Source: Clavibacter sp. B3I6 (GTDB taxonomy: Bacteria; Actinomycetota; Actinomycetes; Actinomycetales; Microbacteriaceae). From it: a stretch of 64,000 nucleotides of DNA. The DNA lies in assembly GCF_030816895.1 (NCBI RefSeq), contig NZ_JAUSYL010000001.1, positions 2,852,001 through 2,916,000 on the forward strand, in the 5' to 3' direction. The position numbers were made by a program, and so were the translations under genes. Below, one piece after another: positions 7,711 through 16,398 of the stretch. The notes under the pieces are model-generated. The model searched no databases. It was not told the origin of the DNA and saw nothing but the letters and a program-made list of their open reading frames with translations. The first letter of the stretch is position 1. The number at the start of each line of letters is the position of its first letter.

Positions 7711-8640
7711 TCAGTACACGTAGGGGTCGGCGGGCTGCTCGACCTGCTCGACGCCCTGCGGCATCACCGCGAGCGGCTGGCGGCTCTTCGCGCTGGGGTT
7801 CGAGGCGAACGGGCCGGTGACCCGCACCCACTCGTCGACCTCCAGCGTGGAGGCCCAGCCCGGCTGGTAGACGGGCACGCCGACGGGCTGCGCGTCGACC
7901 GCGCAGCACGTGACGACGAAGCGCGTGACGTAGAAGACGTCCTCCGGGTCGTCGGGGTCGGCGCTCACGAAGCCCGTGACGTCGACGGACTTCGAGGTGA
8001 AGAAGGTCGGGTCGGTGGTCTGCGACAGGAGCACCGACCAGTCCTTGACGCCCAGCGTGGAGAAGTCGCTCGTGCCGAGGAGCTCCTCGTCGGGCGCGGC
8101 GTCGGAGGCGACCGTGCTCGAGTTGAGGGCCCGCTGCGTGACGGTGCTCGAGGTGAGGGTGCGCGGCGGGAGGACGAGGACCGCGACGACCGTGATCGTG
8201 ACGACGCCCGCCACGGCGAGGCGGCCGACGCGCGCGCGGAGTCGCCGGCGCTCGGCCGAGCGGGTCGCGGGAGCGGCGGCGGCGAGGCCGAGCGGGTCGT
8301 GGTCGTGCTCCTCCGCGGCATCCGCGGGGCGCAGCGCGAAGCCGGCGACGGTCGCGACCAGGCCGATCACGGCCATGATCCCGGTGAAGACGAAGTAGCG
8401 CGGGTGGATGTAGAGGCCGAGCTGCCCGGTGATCGTGAGCCACAGCGTCGAGACGACGCACGCCGCGAGCAGCACGAGGCCCACCGTGGAGGAGGCGCGC
8501 GCCGCCGGCCGCGCGGCGGCGTCGGACAGGGCGGAGGGCGAAGGAGGTCCGGCCGTCGGGTGTGCGGCCGTCGGGGCTGCGGCCCTCGGGCTCCTGGTCC
8601 TCGGGCGTCCGGTCGTCAGGCGATCGCATTGACACCCCAT
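7711..8640 (-). CDS. TIGR03943/DUF1980-family putative permease subunit
   Basis: 309-residue membrane protein of the family that is almost always encoded beside YraQ/DUF318 permeases. After a low-complexity N-terminus come two membrane helices (TVGLVLLAACVVSTLWLTIT and YFVFTGIMAVIGLVATVAGF). A His/Asp motif (EEHDHDP), a third helix, and an extracytoplasmic domain follow. That domain has the family hallmark VTRFVVTCCAVDAQPVGVPV, whose two adjacent Cys could bind metal. The ATG at 8640 overlaps the permease stop by 25 bases. The codons after it are low complexity, so the start is not certain. Family members elsewhere are linked to metal homeostasis; the cargo is unknown. Confidence 0.88.
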   Translation of the reverse strand: MGCQCDRLTTGRPRTRSPRAAAPTAAHPTAGPPSPSALSDAAARPAARASSTVGLVLLAACVVSTLWLTITGQLGLYIHPRYFVFTGIMAVIGLVATVAGFALRPADAAEEHDHDPLGLAAAAPATRSAERRRLRARVGRLAVAGVVTITVVAVLVLPPRTLTSSTVTQRALNSSTVASDAAPDEELLGTSDFSTLGVKDWSVLLSQTTDPTFFTSKSVDVTGFVSADPDDPEDVFYVTRFVVTCCAVDAQPVGVPVYQPGWASTLEVDEWVRVTGPFASNPSAKSRQPLAVMPQGVEQVEQPADPYVY

Positions 8641-9872
8641 CCCAGCGCGAGGCTGATCAGCGCGACGACCGAGGTGATCATCACGAGCGTGCGGGTCGAG
8701 TAGGTGGTGCGCATGAGCGCGAGCATCTTCACGTCGATGACCGGGCCGAACACGAGGAACGCGGCGATGCCGCCCGGCAGGAACACGGATCCGAACGAGA
8801 GCACGAAGAACGCGTCGACGTTGGAGCAGACCGAGACGACGAAGGCGAGGAGCATGAGCGCGAGCACCGACAGGATCGGGCTGCCGCCGAGCGTGACGAG
8901 CACCTCGCGCGGCACGGCGACCTGGATGAGGCCGGCGAGCAGCGAGCCGATGACGAGCGCCGGCATGATCGTGGTCGCCTCGCGGCCGAACAGGGAGATC
9001 GACTTCCGGACGCGCGCGCCGCCGTGCGCGTGCGCGTCGGGCAGGGCGCACTCGGCGCGGAACTCGTCGGTGAGGAGCCGGTCGGGCTGCGGGTGGAGGC
9101 TGAACAGCCAGCCGACCACGTTCGCGATGAGGAAGCCGCCGACGATCCGGGCCACGAGGATCCAGCCGTCCCAGCCGAAGGCCGCGTGCGTCGTGATGAT
9201 CGTGATCGGGTTGAGGATCGGCGCCGCGAGCAGGAACGTGATCGACTCCGGCACCGTGAAGCCGCGCACCACGAGGCCGCGCGCGAGCGGCACGTTGCCG
9301 CACTCGCAGACGGGCAGCGCCATGCCGAGGAACGAGATGCAGGCGCGGCGGGCGAACGGGTTCCTGGGCAGACGGCGCTCGATGACGCCCGGCGGCACCC
9401 ACACCTGCACGGCGATCGACAGGACGATGCCGAGGATCACGAACGGCAGCGACTCCACGATGACGCTGACCGACAGCGTGACGAGGTCCTGCAGCCGGTC
9501 GGGCAGGACGCTGTCGCCGAGGGCGGGGGAGGCGGCGCGGAGGGCGAGCAGCAGGAGGACGAGCGCGAGGCCCGTCGCGAGCCCGGAGCGGAGGCCGGTG
9601 GGGGTCGCGGGGCGGGAGGCGCGGGTGGCGGCGGATCCGTGGTCGTGGCCGTGGTGGTCGGCGGCGCGGGCGTCGCGGGGGCGGGTGGCGGTCGCGACGG
9701 CGGAGGCGGGGGCTCCGGCAGAGGCTGCGGCCTCGGGTGCCGTCGCGGCGGCGGGCGCGGCCGCGCTCTCGCGTGCCCGGCGGTCGCGGGTGCGCTCGCG
9801 GCGGGGGCGCGCCGGGCGGTCGAAGGGGGAGGCGCCGTCGTCGGGTGCCCAGGGGCTGTGCCGGTCCGTCAT
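8616..9872 (-). CDS. YraQ/DUF318-family permease
   Basis: 418-residue multi-pass permease. The first 90 residues are low-complexity Ala/Pro/Arg with a His cluster (ADHHGHDHGS) that may bind metal. About eight membrane helices follow. Family hallmarks are ALPVCECGNVPLARGL, AAPILNPITIITT and VVSVCSNVDAFFVLSF, the conserved Cys/Asn positions seen in both halves of these proteins. It should form a membrane unit with the TIGR03943 protein encoded immediately downstream. A Fur/Zur-like 15-mer at 9942-9956 and a -10-like TAGGGT (9929-9924, minus strand) precede the gene, suggesting metal-responsive repression of this three-gene operon. Start chosen as ATG at 9872. Confidence 0.9.
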   Translation of the reverse strand: MTDRHSPWAPDDGASPFDRPARPRRERTRDRRARESAAAPAAATAPEAAASAGAPASAVATATRPRDARAADHHGHDHGSAATRASRPATPTGLRSGLATGLALVLLLLALRAASPALGDSVLPDRLQDLVTLSVSVIVESLPFVILGIVLSIAVQVWVPPGVIERRLPRNPFARRACISFLGMALPVCECGNVPLARGLVVRGFTVPESITFLLAAPILNPITIITTHAAFGWDGWILVARIVGGFLIANVVGWLFSLHPQPDRLLTDEFRAECALPDAHAHGGARVRKSISLFGREATTIMPALVIGSLLAGLIQVAVPREVLVTLGGSPILSVLALMLLAFVVSVCSNVDAFFVLSFGSVFLPGGIAAFLVFGPVIDVKMLALMRTTYSTRTLVMITSVVALISLALGWGVNAIA

Positions 9873-9923
9873 CGCGGACCGGTGGCGCGGGGCCGGGGTC
9901 CGAGGAGGGCGCGCACGGGCTCC

Positions 9924-9956
9924 ACCCTAACCGCGGGGACATGAGAAGCGTCCTCA
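9924..9956 (-). promoter_or_regulatory. Promoter with a Fur/Zur-like box for the YraQ-permease operon
   Basis: The 15-mer TGAGAAGCGTCCTCA (9942-9956) has partial dyad symmetry and matches 11 of 15 bases of the box at 21037. On the minus strand, -10-like TAGGGT occupies 9929-9924, so the box would cover the -35 region. The position suits a repressor. Confidence 0.45.
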
Positions 9957-9990
9957 GCAGGCGGGGCGGCGGGTCGGGCGCGTCCGCGGA

Positions 9991-10968
9991 TCAGGGTTCG
10001 GCGGCGGGGAACCGGACGGAGCAGGCGTAGGCGAGCACGGGATCCACCTCGGACGCGGAGAGCCGCGCGTCCGCGTCCGGGTCGACGACGCCGACGTCCA
10101 CCCCGGACGCGCGCAGGCACGCCGCGTGCTGCTCCAGCCAGCGGTCGGCCGGTACGGTGAGCTCCGGGCGGACGTCGGGCCGCACCGCGTCGGAATCCCG
10201 GGCCAGCACGGCCGCCCACTCGGCGTCGGCGCGCGCGGAGGCGTCCTCCTCCCCGCCCGACGGGAGCGGGACGGGCGGGTCCGCCGAGAAGTCGGGCACG
10301 GCCGACCCGCGGCGGCCGTCCGCGGTGCCCATGGCCTGGCCGCGCGGCGGGGTGGCCGGGGCGTCCGCGTCCGCGTCACCGGGTCCCGTCGACGACCGGC
10401 CCGCCTCGGCCGCGCTTCCATCCGGGTTGGTCACGTCGAACGCGCCCGAGGCGGCCGCGGATCCGAGCCCCGCGAGCAGGAGGAGGCCGGCCGCGACGGC
10501 CGCGAGAGGAGCGGGGCGGAGTCGGCGGGGGTGCGGCGCGGACGGGTCCTCCCGCGTGCCGGCGTCCGCCCGCGTGTCCGTGGACCGGTCACCGATCGGA
10601 TCGGCGGCAGCAGGGTCAGCGCCGCCGTCGGCCGTAGGCCCCGTCGACGGCGTGGAGACGGGCCCCGGCGCGTCCGCGGCGAGCAGCCCCGCGCCCTCGT
10701 CCGTCAGCCGGGCCTCCTCGGCCAGCAGCGCGACGAGCGGCACCGGGAGCTCGACCGCGTCGACGCCCGTGCGCGCGCGGAGGGGCGCGGGGACCTCGGC
10801 GAGCGGCGCCGTGGATCCGTCGCGCCCGAAGGCCGCACGCCGCAGCTCGTCGAGTCGGCGCGTCGCGGCGGGGTCGTCGCGGAGGCGCCGGGCGAGGGCG
10901 CGGGCGTCGGCGGCGTCGGAGCGCGCGTCATCGGAGCGCGCGGCGTCGGAGCGCGGTGCGTCGCTCAT
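9991..10968 (-). CDS. Single-pass membrane protein of unknown function, paralogue of the upstream gene
   Basis: 325-residue protein, paired with the gene just upstream through an ATGA overlap, which sets the start at 10968 (a GTG two codons earlier is possible). Layout: a cytoplasmic N-terminus with a helical motif (ARRLRDDPAATRRLDELRRA, then PVPLVALLAEEARLTDEGAG), a low-complexity linker, and one membrane helix (APLAAVAAGLLLLAGLGSAA). The exterior part carries AMGTADGRRGSAVPDF, AVRPDVRPELTVPADRWLE, and two Cys in HAACLRASGV and AYACSVRFP. The same motifs occur in the same order in the neighbouring protein, so this is a tandem duplication. The spaced Cys probably form disulfides. No function can be assigned. 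Confidence 0.75.
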   Translation of the reverse strand: MSDAPRSDAARSDDARSDAADARALARRLRDDPAATRRLDELRRAAFGRDGSTAPLAEVPAPLRARTGVDAVELPVPLVALLAEEARLTDEGAGLLAADAPGPVSTPSTGPTADGGADPAAADPIGDRSTDTRADAGTREDPSAPHPRRLRPAPLAAVAAGLLLLAGLGSAAASGAFDVTNPDGSAAEAGRSSTGPGDADADAPATPPRGQAMGTADGRRGSAVPDFSADPPVPLPSGGEEDASARADAEWAAVLARDSDAVRPDVRPELTVPADRWLEQHAACLRASGVDVGVVDPDADARLSASEVDPVLAYACSVRFPAAEP

Positions 10969-12134
10969 CGCCACGCCGGCGGCGCGGACGGGCAGCGCTC
11001 CAGGAGCGCGTTGTCCGCGTCATCCGGGTACGGGAACCAGGGGGCGCCCGACCGCGTGCGTGCCACGAAGTCCTCGCGCGCGGGCACGGCGTCCATGTAC
11101 GGCGACCCCTCCATCGCGTAGCAGGGGAGGACGAAGGAGACGATGTAGTCGTGCCGGTACGCGAGCTCGGCGTCGCTCAGCGGGTCGGGGAGCTGCATCG
11201 GGAAGCGGGTGTGGCAGGTCCAGATCGCGACCGGATCGCCGTCCTGGTACGTGATGCCGCCGTCCCCCGTCGCCTCGGCGTGGTACCCGGCCGCCGTGAG
11301 GCACGCCACCTGCTGCGCGGGGAAGTCCTCCGGCGACACGACACGCTCGAGGGCGACATCCGGCCGCACGGCGTCCGGCACGTCCGAGGTGAACGCGTCC
11401 CAGTCGATGTCGGCCTCCTGCCGGTAGGCGGCGGCGAGCTCCTCCTCGGTCGCGGCCACGTGCGGCGGCGGCGGTGCGGTGAAGGCGGGGAGGGCGGAGG
11501 CGGCGGACAGGCGGCGGCCGTCGGGCGTGCCCATCGCCTCGACGCGCGAGCCGCGCCCGTCCGCGGCGGACGTCGCCGTGGCGGGATCGGGGGCGTCGCG
11601 CAGGTCGGCGGCGACGGTGCCGCCGAGGGCGCCGACCACGAGGGCCGCCGCGACCACGGCGACGACGGTGCGTCGCCGGAGGGGGACGGGGCGTCGGGTC
11701 CGCGGGTCGAGGGGGTCGGCGCGCGCGCCGGGATCGCCGGACGCGGGCGCGTCGCGGGGCGGCACCGGGTCGGCGCCCGTCGGCCCGGGGCGCCGGTCGT
11801 CGGCGGGCTCGGCGGGCTCGATGGGCTCGACGCGGGCGGCGCCGCGGTCGCCGTCGAGCAGGGCCCGGCCCTCGGCGACGAGCCGCGCCTCCTCGGTCAG
11901 CAGGGCCACGAGCGGGGCGGGCAGCGCGGGATCCTCGATGCCGGTGACGCGGCGCAGCGCGTCCGGGACGGGGACGAGCCGCGCGTCGGTCGCCGCCCGG
12001 CCGTAGGCGTCGCGGCGGAGCGCCTCGAGGTGCCGGCCGGTGGCCGCATCGTCGCGCAGGCGCCGGGCGAACGCGGCGTCGTCGGTGTGACGCGCGCCGG
12101 CGTCGCCGAGAGCGGATGCGCCGTCGTCGGGCAT
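10965..12134 (-). CDS. Single-pass membrane protein of unknown function, first of a tandem pair
   Basis: 389-residue protein with a good Shine-Dalgarno (GAGGAGG) before ATG 12134. N-terminal motif FARRLRDDAATGRHLEALRR and PAPLVALLTEEARLVAEGRA, a low-complexity linker, and a membrane helix (TVVAVVAAALVVGALGGTVA). The exterior domain is longer than that of the downstream paralogue and has EAMGTPDGRRLSAASALPAF, AVRPDVALERVVSPEDF, VACLTAAGYHAEATGDGG, IWTCHTRFP and FVLPCYAMEG, plus a final Cys near the end (LLERCPSAPP). It overlaps the paralogue by four bases, so the two are co-translated. The helical N-terminus loosely recalls cytoplasmic tails of anti-sigma-like proteins, but no adjacent sigma factor supports that. 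Confidence 0.75.
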   Translation of the reverse strand: MPDDGASALGDAGARHTDDAAFARRLRDDAATGRHLEALRRDAYGRAATDARLVPVPDALRRVTGIEDPALPAPLVALLTEEARLVAEGRALLDGDRGAARVEPIEPAEPADDRRPGPTGADPVPPRDAPASGDPGARADPLDPRTRRPVPLRRRTVVAVVAAALVVGALGGTVAADLRDAPDPATATSAADGRGSRVEAMGTPDGRRLSAASALPAFTAPPPPHVAATEEELAAAYRQEADIDWDAFTSDVPDAVRPDVALERVVSPEDFPAQQVACLTAAGYHAEATGDGGITYQDGDPVAIWTCHTRFPMQLPDPLSDAELAYRHDYIVSFVLPCYAMEGSPYMDAVPAREDFVARTRSGAPWFPYPDDADNALLERCPSAPPAWR

Positions 12135-12162
12135 GCGGCCTCCTCGTCGCGTGCGGGTCCGC

Positions 12163-13053
12163 TCAGGCTATGCCGTGCGCGGCCGGCGCGGGAGGGGCGG
12201 CAGCGCCCCCGACCACCGCGCCCCCGACCACGGCGCCCCCGACCACGGCGGCCTCCGCCACGTGGTGCCGCCCGAGCGGGAGCATCAGGGGGCGGCCCGA
12301 GGTCGGATCCACGATCACCCGGCTCTCCAGCCCGAACACCGCCCGCACGCACTCCTCGGTCAGCACCTCGGACGGCGGCCCGGCCGCGTGCAGGCGCCCG
12401 TCGGCGAGCGCGATGAGCTGGTCGGCGTACCGGGCCGCGAGGTTGAGGTCGTGCAGGACCATCACCACGGTCGTGCCGCGGGACCGGTTGAGGTCGGTGA
12501 GCAGGTCGAGGACCTCCACCTGGTGGCTGACGTCGAGGAACGTCGTCGGCTCGTCGAGCAGCAGCAGGTCGGTGCGCTGGGCGAGCGCCATGGCGATCCA
12601 GACTCGCTGGCGCTGCCCGCCCGACAGCTCGTCGACGGCGCGGTCGGCGAGCGCGGCCGTGTCGGTGGCCTCCAGCGCCTCCGCGACGGCCAGGTCGTCC
12701 TCCCGGCTCCACCGCGACAGGAGTCCCTGGTGGGGGTGGCGGCCGCGGCCCACCAGGTCGGACACGGTGATCCCCTCCGGCGCGATGGGCGACTGCGGGA
12801 GCAGGCCGAGCGTCCGGGCGAGCTCCTTCGCGGGGATGCGGTGCACGTCGCGCCCGTCGAGGACCACGCGCCCGTCGCGCGGCGCGAGGAGCCGGGACAT
12901 CGACCGCAGGAGGGTCGACTTCCCGCACGCGTTGGCGCCGACGATGGCGGTGACGCGGCCGGGCGGCACGACCAGGTCGAGCGAGCGGATCACCGTGCGG
13001 TCGCCGTAGCCGAGGGTCAGGTCCTCGACGCGCAGGGCGTGGGTGGTGGTCAC
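12163..13053 (-). CDS. Iron-siderophore ABC transporter ATP-binding protein (FepC/FecE type)
   Basis: 296-residue ATPase of the ferric-siderophore/B12 importer family. Walker A is GANACGKST (Ala-Cys in place of the more usual Gly-Ser), then the Q-loop in LGLLPQSPIAPEG, signature LSGGQRQRVWIA, Walker B LLLLDEPTTFLD and the switch His in MVLHDLNLAARYADQ. The start GTG overlaps the stop of the upstream permease gene by four bases. The last 30 residues hold a repeated VVGGA motif followed by Ala/Pro, encoded by three 15-bp tandem repeats. This tail is absent from usual FepC proteins and is probably dispensable. It powers the importer formed by the two permeases and the lipoprotein of the same operon. 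Iron-dependent control is expected from the box at 16399. Confidence 0.95.
   Translation of the reverse strand: MTTTHALRVEDLTLGYGDRTVIRSLDLVVPPGRVTAIVGANACGKSTLLRSMSRLLAPRDGRVVLDGRDVHRIPAKELARTLGLLPQSPIAPEGITVSDLVGRGRHPHQGLLSRWSREDDLAVAEALEATDTAALADRAVDELSGGQRQRVWIAMALAQRTDLLLLDEPTTFLDVSHQVEVLDLLTDLNRSRGTTVVMVLHDLNLAARYADQLIALADGRLHAAGPPSEVLTEECVRAVFGLESRVIVDPTSGRPLMLPLGRHHVAEAAVVGGAVVGGAVVGGAAAPPAPAAHGIA
12203..12247. repeat. Three 15-bp tandem repeats inside the siderophore ATPase gene
   Basis: Units at 12203-12217, 12218-12232 and 12233-12247 share GCGCCCCCGACCAC and differ only at the last base. They encode VVGGA repeats near the C-terminus, so copy-number changes would stay in frame. 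Confidence 0.85.
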
Positions 13054-14159
13054 AGGGAAGCTCCTCGGCGGTTGCTGCGGACGATGAGGTAGACGAGGTA
13101 CGGGGCGCCGAGGACGCCCGTGACGACCCCGACCGGGAGGCGGATCCCGAGCGCGTGCTGCCCGAGGAGGTCGCCGACGACGACCAGCAGCGCGCCGACG
13201 AGCGCGGACGGGACGAGAAGGGATCCGCCCGGTCCGACGATGCGCGCCGCGATGGGCCCGGACAGGAACGCGACGAAGGCGATGGGGCCGGTCGCGGCGG
13301 TGGCGAAGGCGATGAGGCCGACGGCGGCGACGATCACGACGAGGCGCGTGCGGTCGACCCGCACGCCGAGCGCCGCCGCGGTGTCGTCGCCGAGCTGCGT
13401 GGTCTCGAGCGCCCGCGACCGGCTGAGCAGCACGGGACCGAGCACCGCGAGCGCGACGAGGACCGGGACGGCGTCGCCCCAGCCGACGCCGTTGAGGCTC
13501 CCCGTCAGCCAGCGCATGGCCTCCTGGAGGTCCCAGTCCGCCGCGGTCGAGAGCACGTACGAGGTGGCGCTGTCGAGCATGGCGGCGATGCCGATCCCGA
13601 TGAGGATGAGGCGCGTCCCCGCGACGCCGCCGCGGTAGGAGAGCCCGTACACGAGGAGCGCCACCGCCAGCCCGGCGACGATCGCGAAGACCGAGGTCGC
13701 CGTGCTGCCGAGCGACAGCGTCACGATCGCGAAGGCCGCCGCGGCGCTGGCGCCTGCCGAGATGCCGATGATGTCCGGGCTCGCGAGCGGGTTCCGCAGC
13801 ATCGTCTGGAACGCGACGCCCGAGAGCCCGAAGCACATGCCGACGATCACGGCGAGGGCCGTGCGGGGCAGGCGCAGCCGGCCGACGGAGAAGGTCGCCC
13901 CGGGGACGTCCTCGCCGAGCGCCACGCGGACCACGACGTCGAGGGGGTAGGAGGTGTTGCCGACCATCAGGGAGGTGAGCGCGGCGGCCGCGATGAGCAC
14001 GGCGAGCACGGCCACGACGACACGGCGACGGCGTGTCCGACGGCGGCGGCCGTGCGCGACGACGTCGGCCGTGCGGGACACGCGCGCGGATGCCGGCGCG
14101 GAGGGATGCGGATCCGGGGCGGGGGACGTCGTCGCGTCCCGGGGCGTGGTCGCCGTCAC
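13050..14159 (-). CDS. Iron-siderophore ABC transporter permease (FecCD family)
   Basis: 369-residue permease of the FecCD/BtuC family. A basic N-terminal tail of about 40 residues precedes roughly ten membrane helices. Family marks include VGRLRLPRTALAVIVGMCFG, FQTMLRNPLASPDIIGISAG, ALGVRVDRTRLVVIV, GPIAFVAFLSGPIAARIVG, GDLLGQHALGIRLPVGVVTG and a closing GAPYLVYLI. The GTG start overlaps the stop of the other permease gene (GTGA). This coupling implies balanced synthesis of the two halves of the channel. It should form a heterodimer with the permease encoded upstream and contact the ATPase encoded downstream. Length and motifs are normal for the family, and no lesion was seen. Confidence 0.95.
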   Translation of the reverse strand: MTATTPRDATTSPAPDPHPSAPASARVSRTADVVAHGRRRRTRRRRVVVAVLAVLIAAAALTSLMVGNTSYPLDVVVRVALGEDVPGATFSVGRLRLPRTALAVIVGMCFGLSGVAFQTMLRNPLASPDIIGISAGASAAAAFAIVTLSLGSTATSVFAIVAGLAVALLVYGLSYRGGVAGTRLILIGIGIAAMLDSATSYVLSTAADWDLQEAMRWLTGSLNGVGWGDAVPVLVALAVLGPVLLSRSRALETTQLGDDTAAALGVRVDRTRLVVIVAAVGLIAFATAATGPIAFVAFLSGPIAARIVGPGGSLLVPSALVGALLVVVGDLLGQHALGIRLPVGVVTGVLGAPYLVYLIVRSNRRGASL

Positions 14160-15214
14160 AGCGCCCGCACCCGCTGCCGGCGGACGATGTGGATGAAGAA
14201 GGGCGCGCCGATGAGCGCCGTGATGATCCCCACGTCGAGCTCCGCGGGCCGCGCGACGATGCGCCCGAGCACGTCGGCGGCGGTGAGGAGCGCGGCGCCG
14301 AGGAGGGCCGCGAAGGGCATCAGCCAGCGGTGGTCGACGCCCACGAGCAGGCGGCAGGCGTGCGGCACGACGAGGCCGACGAAGCCGATGGGACCGGCGA
14401 TCGCCGTGGCCGCGCCGCAGAGCACGACCGCCCCCGCGGCGGCGAGGCCGCGGGCCAGGGCGACCCGCTCCCCGAGCCCCGCGGCCAGCTCGTCGCCGAG
14501 CGCGAGCGAGTTGAGGCTGCGGGCGGAGAGCAGGCACGCGATCAGCCCGACGACGAGGAACGGCACCACCTGCTGCATGCTCGCGAAGGTCGCGCCGCCC
14601 ACGCCGCCGATCTGCCACGAGCGCACGCCGCCGGCGATGTCGTTGCGCGGCAGGACGACGGCGCTCACGAACGACGCGAGCGCGGCCGAGGTGGCGGCGC
14701 CCGCCAGCGCGAGCTTGAGCGGGGTCGCGCCGTCGCGGCCCAGGGATCCGACGGCGTAGACGAAGGTCGCGGTGACGGCGGCGCCGCCGATCGCGACCCA
14801 GATGAAGCCGGTGGGCGTGCTCAGCCCGAAGAAGGCGATCCCCGTGATGACCGCGAGGGCGGCGCCCGTGTTGACGCCGAGGATCCCCGGGTCGGCGAGC
14901 GGGTTGCGGGTGACGCCCTGCATCACCGCGCCCGCGAGCCCCAGGGCCGCGCCCACGGCGACGGCGAGGACCGTGCGGGGGATGCGCGTCGCGACCGCGG
15001 CGGGGCCGAAGCCGTCGACGGAGCCCGTGAGCGCCGCCGCGATGTCGGACCAGCCGACCTCGCGGGAGCCGATCACCACGGAGGCGAGCATGACCGCGGC
15101 CAGCACGACCGCGGTCGCCAGGAGCCAGACCGCGCGCCGACGCCGCGGGCGTCGTCCGAGGACGACGCCCGCGGCGTCGGCGGCTGCGGGAGCCGCGGTG
15201 GTGCCGGCGGTCAC
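14156..15214 (-). CDS. Iron-siderophore ABC transporter permease (FecCD family)
   Basis: 352-residue FecCD-family permease. Motifs are TRIPRTVLAVAVGAALGLAG, MQGVTRNPLADPGILGVNTG, RSLNSLALGDELAAGLGERV, AIAGPIGFVGLVVPHACRLL, ADVLGRIVARPAELDVGIIT and GAPFFIHIVRR. These are the expected set, with about nine to ten helices. Translation starts at a GTG overlapping the stop of the binding-protein gene by four bases, and its own stop overlaps the next permease. All four importer genes are therefore chained by four-base overlaps. It is the first permease gene of the operon and the likely partner of the permease encoded directly downstream. Confidence 0.95.
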   Translation of the reverse strand: MTAGTTAAPAAADAAGVVLGRRPRRRRAVWLLATAVVLAAVMLASVVIGSREVGWSDIAAALTGSVDGFGPAAVATRIPRTVLAVAVGAALGLAGAVMQGVTRNPLADPGILGVNTGAALAVITGIAFFGLSTPTGFIWVAIGGAAVTATFVYAVGSLGRDGATPLKLALAGAATSAALASFVSAVVLPRNDIAGGVRSWQIGGVGGATFASMQQVVPFLVVGLIACLLSARSLNSLALGDELAAGLGERVALARGLAAAGAVVLCGAATAIAGPIGFVGLVVPHACRLLVGVDHRWLMPFAALLGAALLTAADVLGRIVARPAELDVGIITALIGAPFFIHIVRRQRVRAL

Positions 15215-16242
15215 GCCGCCCGGTCGGCGGCGTCGGCGATCAGGGACAGGTAGTCGTCGAGGATCCACGAGATCGACAGCGGGGTCGGGTTCGCGGCGGT
15301 GCCGAGCGGGCTGGTGCCGGGCAGCAGCACGATCGAGTCGTTCGCGACGGCGGGGATCTGCGACAGCAGCGGGTCGGCCTCGAGGGTGCGCACGAGCTCC
15401 TCGTCGCCGTAGGTGACGATCACGTCGACGTCGCGGAAGGCGTCGGCCTGCTCGGCGCTGGTGGTGAGGGAGTACTTGTCGGTCGAGGCGGAGGCGTCCG
15501 CGATGCTCGCGGGGGTCTCGAGGCCGATGTCCTCGAAGAACATCGCGCGGGTGTCGTGGGTCGTGTAGAAGCTGACCTCGCTGAGGTCCGCGGCGTCGAC
15601 GTGCGTGAGGAACATCGCCGAGGTGCCGGTGAGGGCGTCGAAGCCCGCGACGGTCTCGTCGATCTCGGCCTCCAGGTCGGCGACGAGGGCCTCGCCCTCC
15701 GCCTCCATGCCCATGGCGCGGCTGTTGACCTGGATCATCTCGCGCCAGGGGGTGCCCCAGGCGGTCTCGGGGTAGGCGACGACGGGCGCGATCTCGCTGA
15801 GCGTGTCGTAGTCCTCCTGCGTGAGGCCGGAGTAGGCGGCGAGGATCACGTCGGGCTGCGTGTCCGCGACGGCCTCGAAGTCGATGCCGTCGGTCTCGTC
15901 GAACAGGACGGGCGTCTCGGCGCCGAGCTCGGTCAGCGCCTCCTCCACCCACGGCAGGACGCCGTCGCCGTCGTCGTCGCCGAAGTTGGCCGCGGCCATG
16001 CCGACCGGGACCACGCCGAGCGCCAGGGGCACCTCGTGGTTGGCCCAGTTCACCGTCGCGACGCGCTCGGGCTTCCCCTCGATGGTCGTCGTACCGAGCG
16101 CGTGCTCGATCGTGATGGACGCGGACGCGTCCTCGGCGGCGGTCCCGGAGCCCGGGGTGGCGGGCGGCGTGGAGCAGCCGGCGAGGGCGAGGGCGAGGAG
16201 CCCGGCGGCGGAGGTCGCGGCCAGGCGGGCGGTGCGGGACAT
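15211..16242 (-). CDS. Iron-siderophore substrate-binding lipoprotein (FepB/FhuD type)
   Basis: 343-residue lipoprotein. The signal peptide ends at the lipobox LAGC (Cys near residue 23). The periplasmic-binding-protein fold of type III metal-chelate binders follows: ITIEHALGTTTIEGKPERVA, VNWANHEVPLALGVVPVG, QPDVILAAYSGLTQEDYDTL, ISWILDDYLSLIAD. Such proteins capture ferric siderophores outside the membrane and deliver them to the FecCD permeases. ATG at 16242 has GAAAGG upstream. The DtxR/IdeR-like box at 16399-16417 lies about 160 bases upstream, so iron should repress the operon. Which siderophore is carried cannot be told, and no siderophore biosynthesis gene is present in the window. Confidence 0.95.
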   Translation of the reverse strand: MSRTARLAATSAAGLLALALAGCSTPPATPGSGTAAEDASASITIEHALGTTTIEGKPERVATVNWANHEVPLALGVVPVGMAAANFGDDDGDGVLPWVEEALTELGAETPVLFDETDGIDFEAVADTQPDVILAAYSGLTQEDYDTLSEIAPVVAYPETAWGTPWREMIQVNSRAMGMEAEGEALVADLEAEIDETVAGFDALTGTSAMFLTHVDAADLSEVSFYTTHDTRAMFFEDIGLETPASIADASASTDKYSLTTSAEQADAFRDVDVIVTYGDEELVRTLEADPLLSQIPAVANDSIVLLPGTSPLGTAANPTPLSISWILDDYLSLIADAADRAA

Positions 16243-16398
16243 GCGTGCCTTTCGGTGGGGGAGCCCGGGTCGCCGCGGGCGCGACGGATCGACCCGCGGG
16301 GCGGGTTCGAGCGTCGGAGGCAGAGCGGCGGCCGCGCCGTGCTGTCGGGGGCGCTCGTGCCGCCCTCGCACGGCAGGCGGATCGTCCGGGACGATCCA

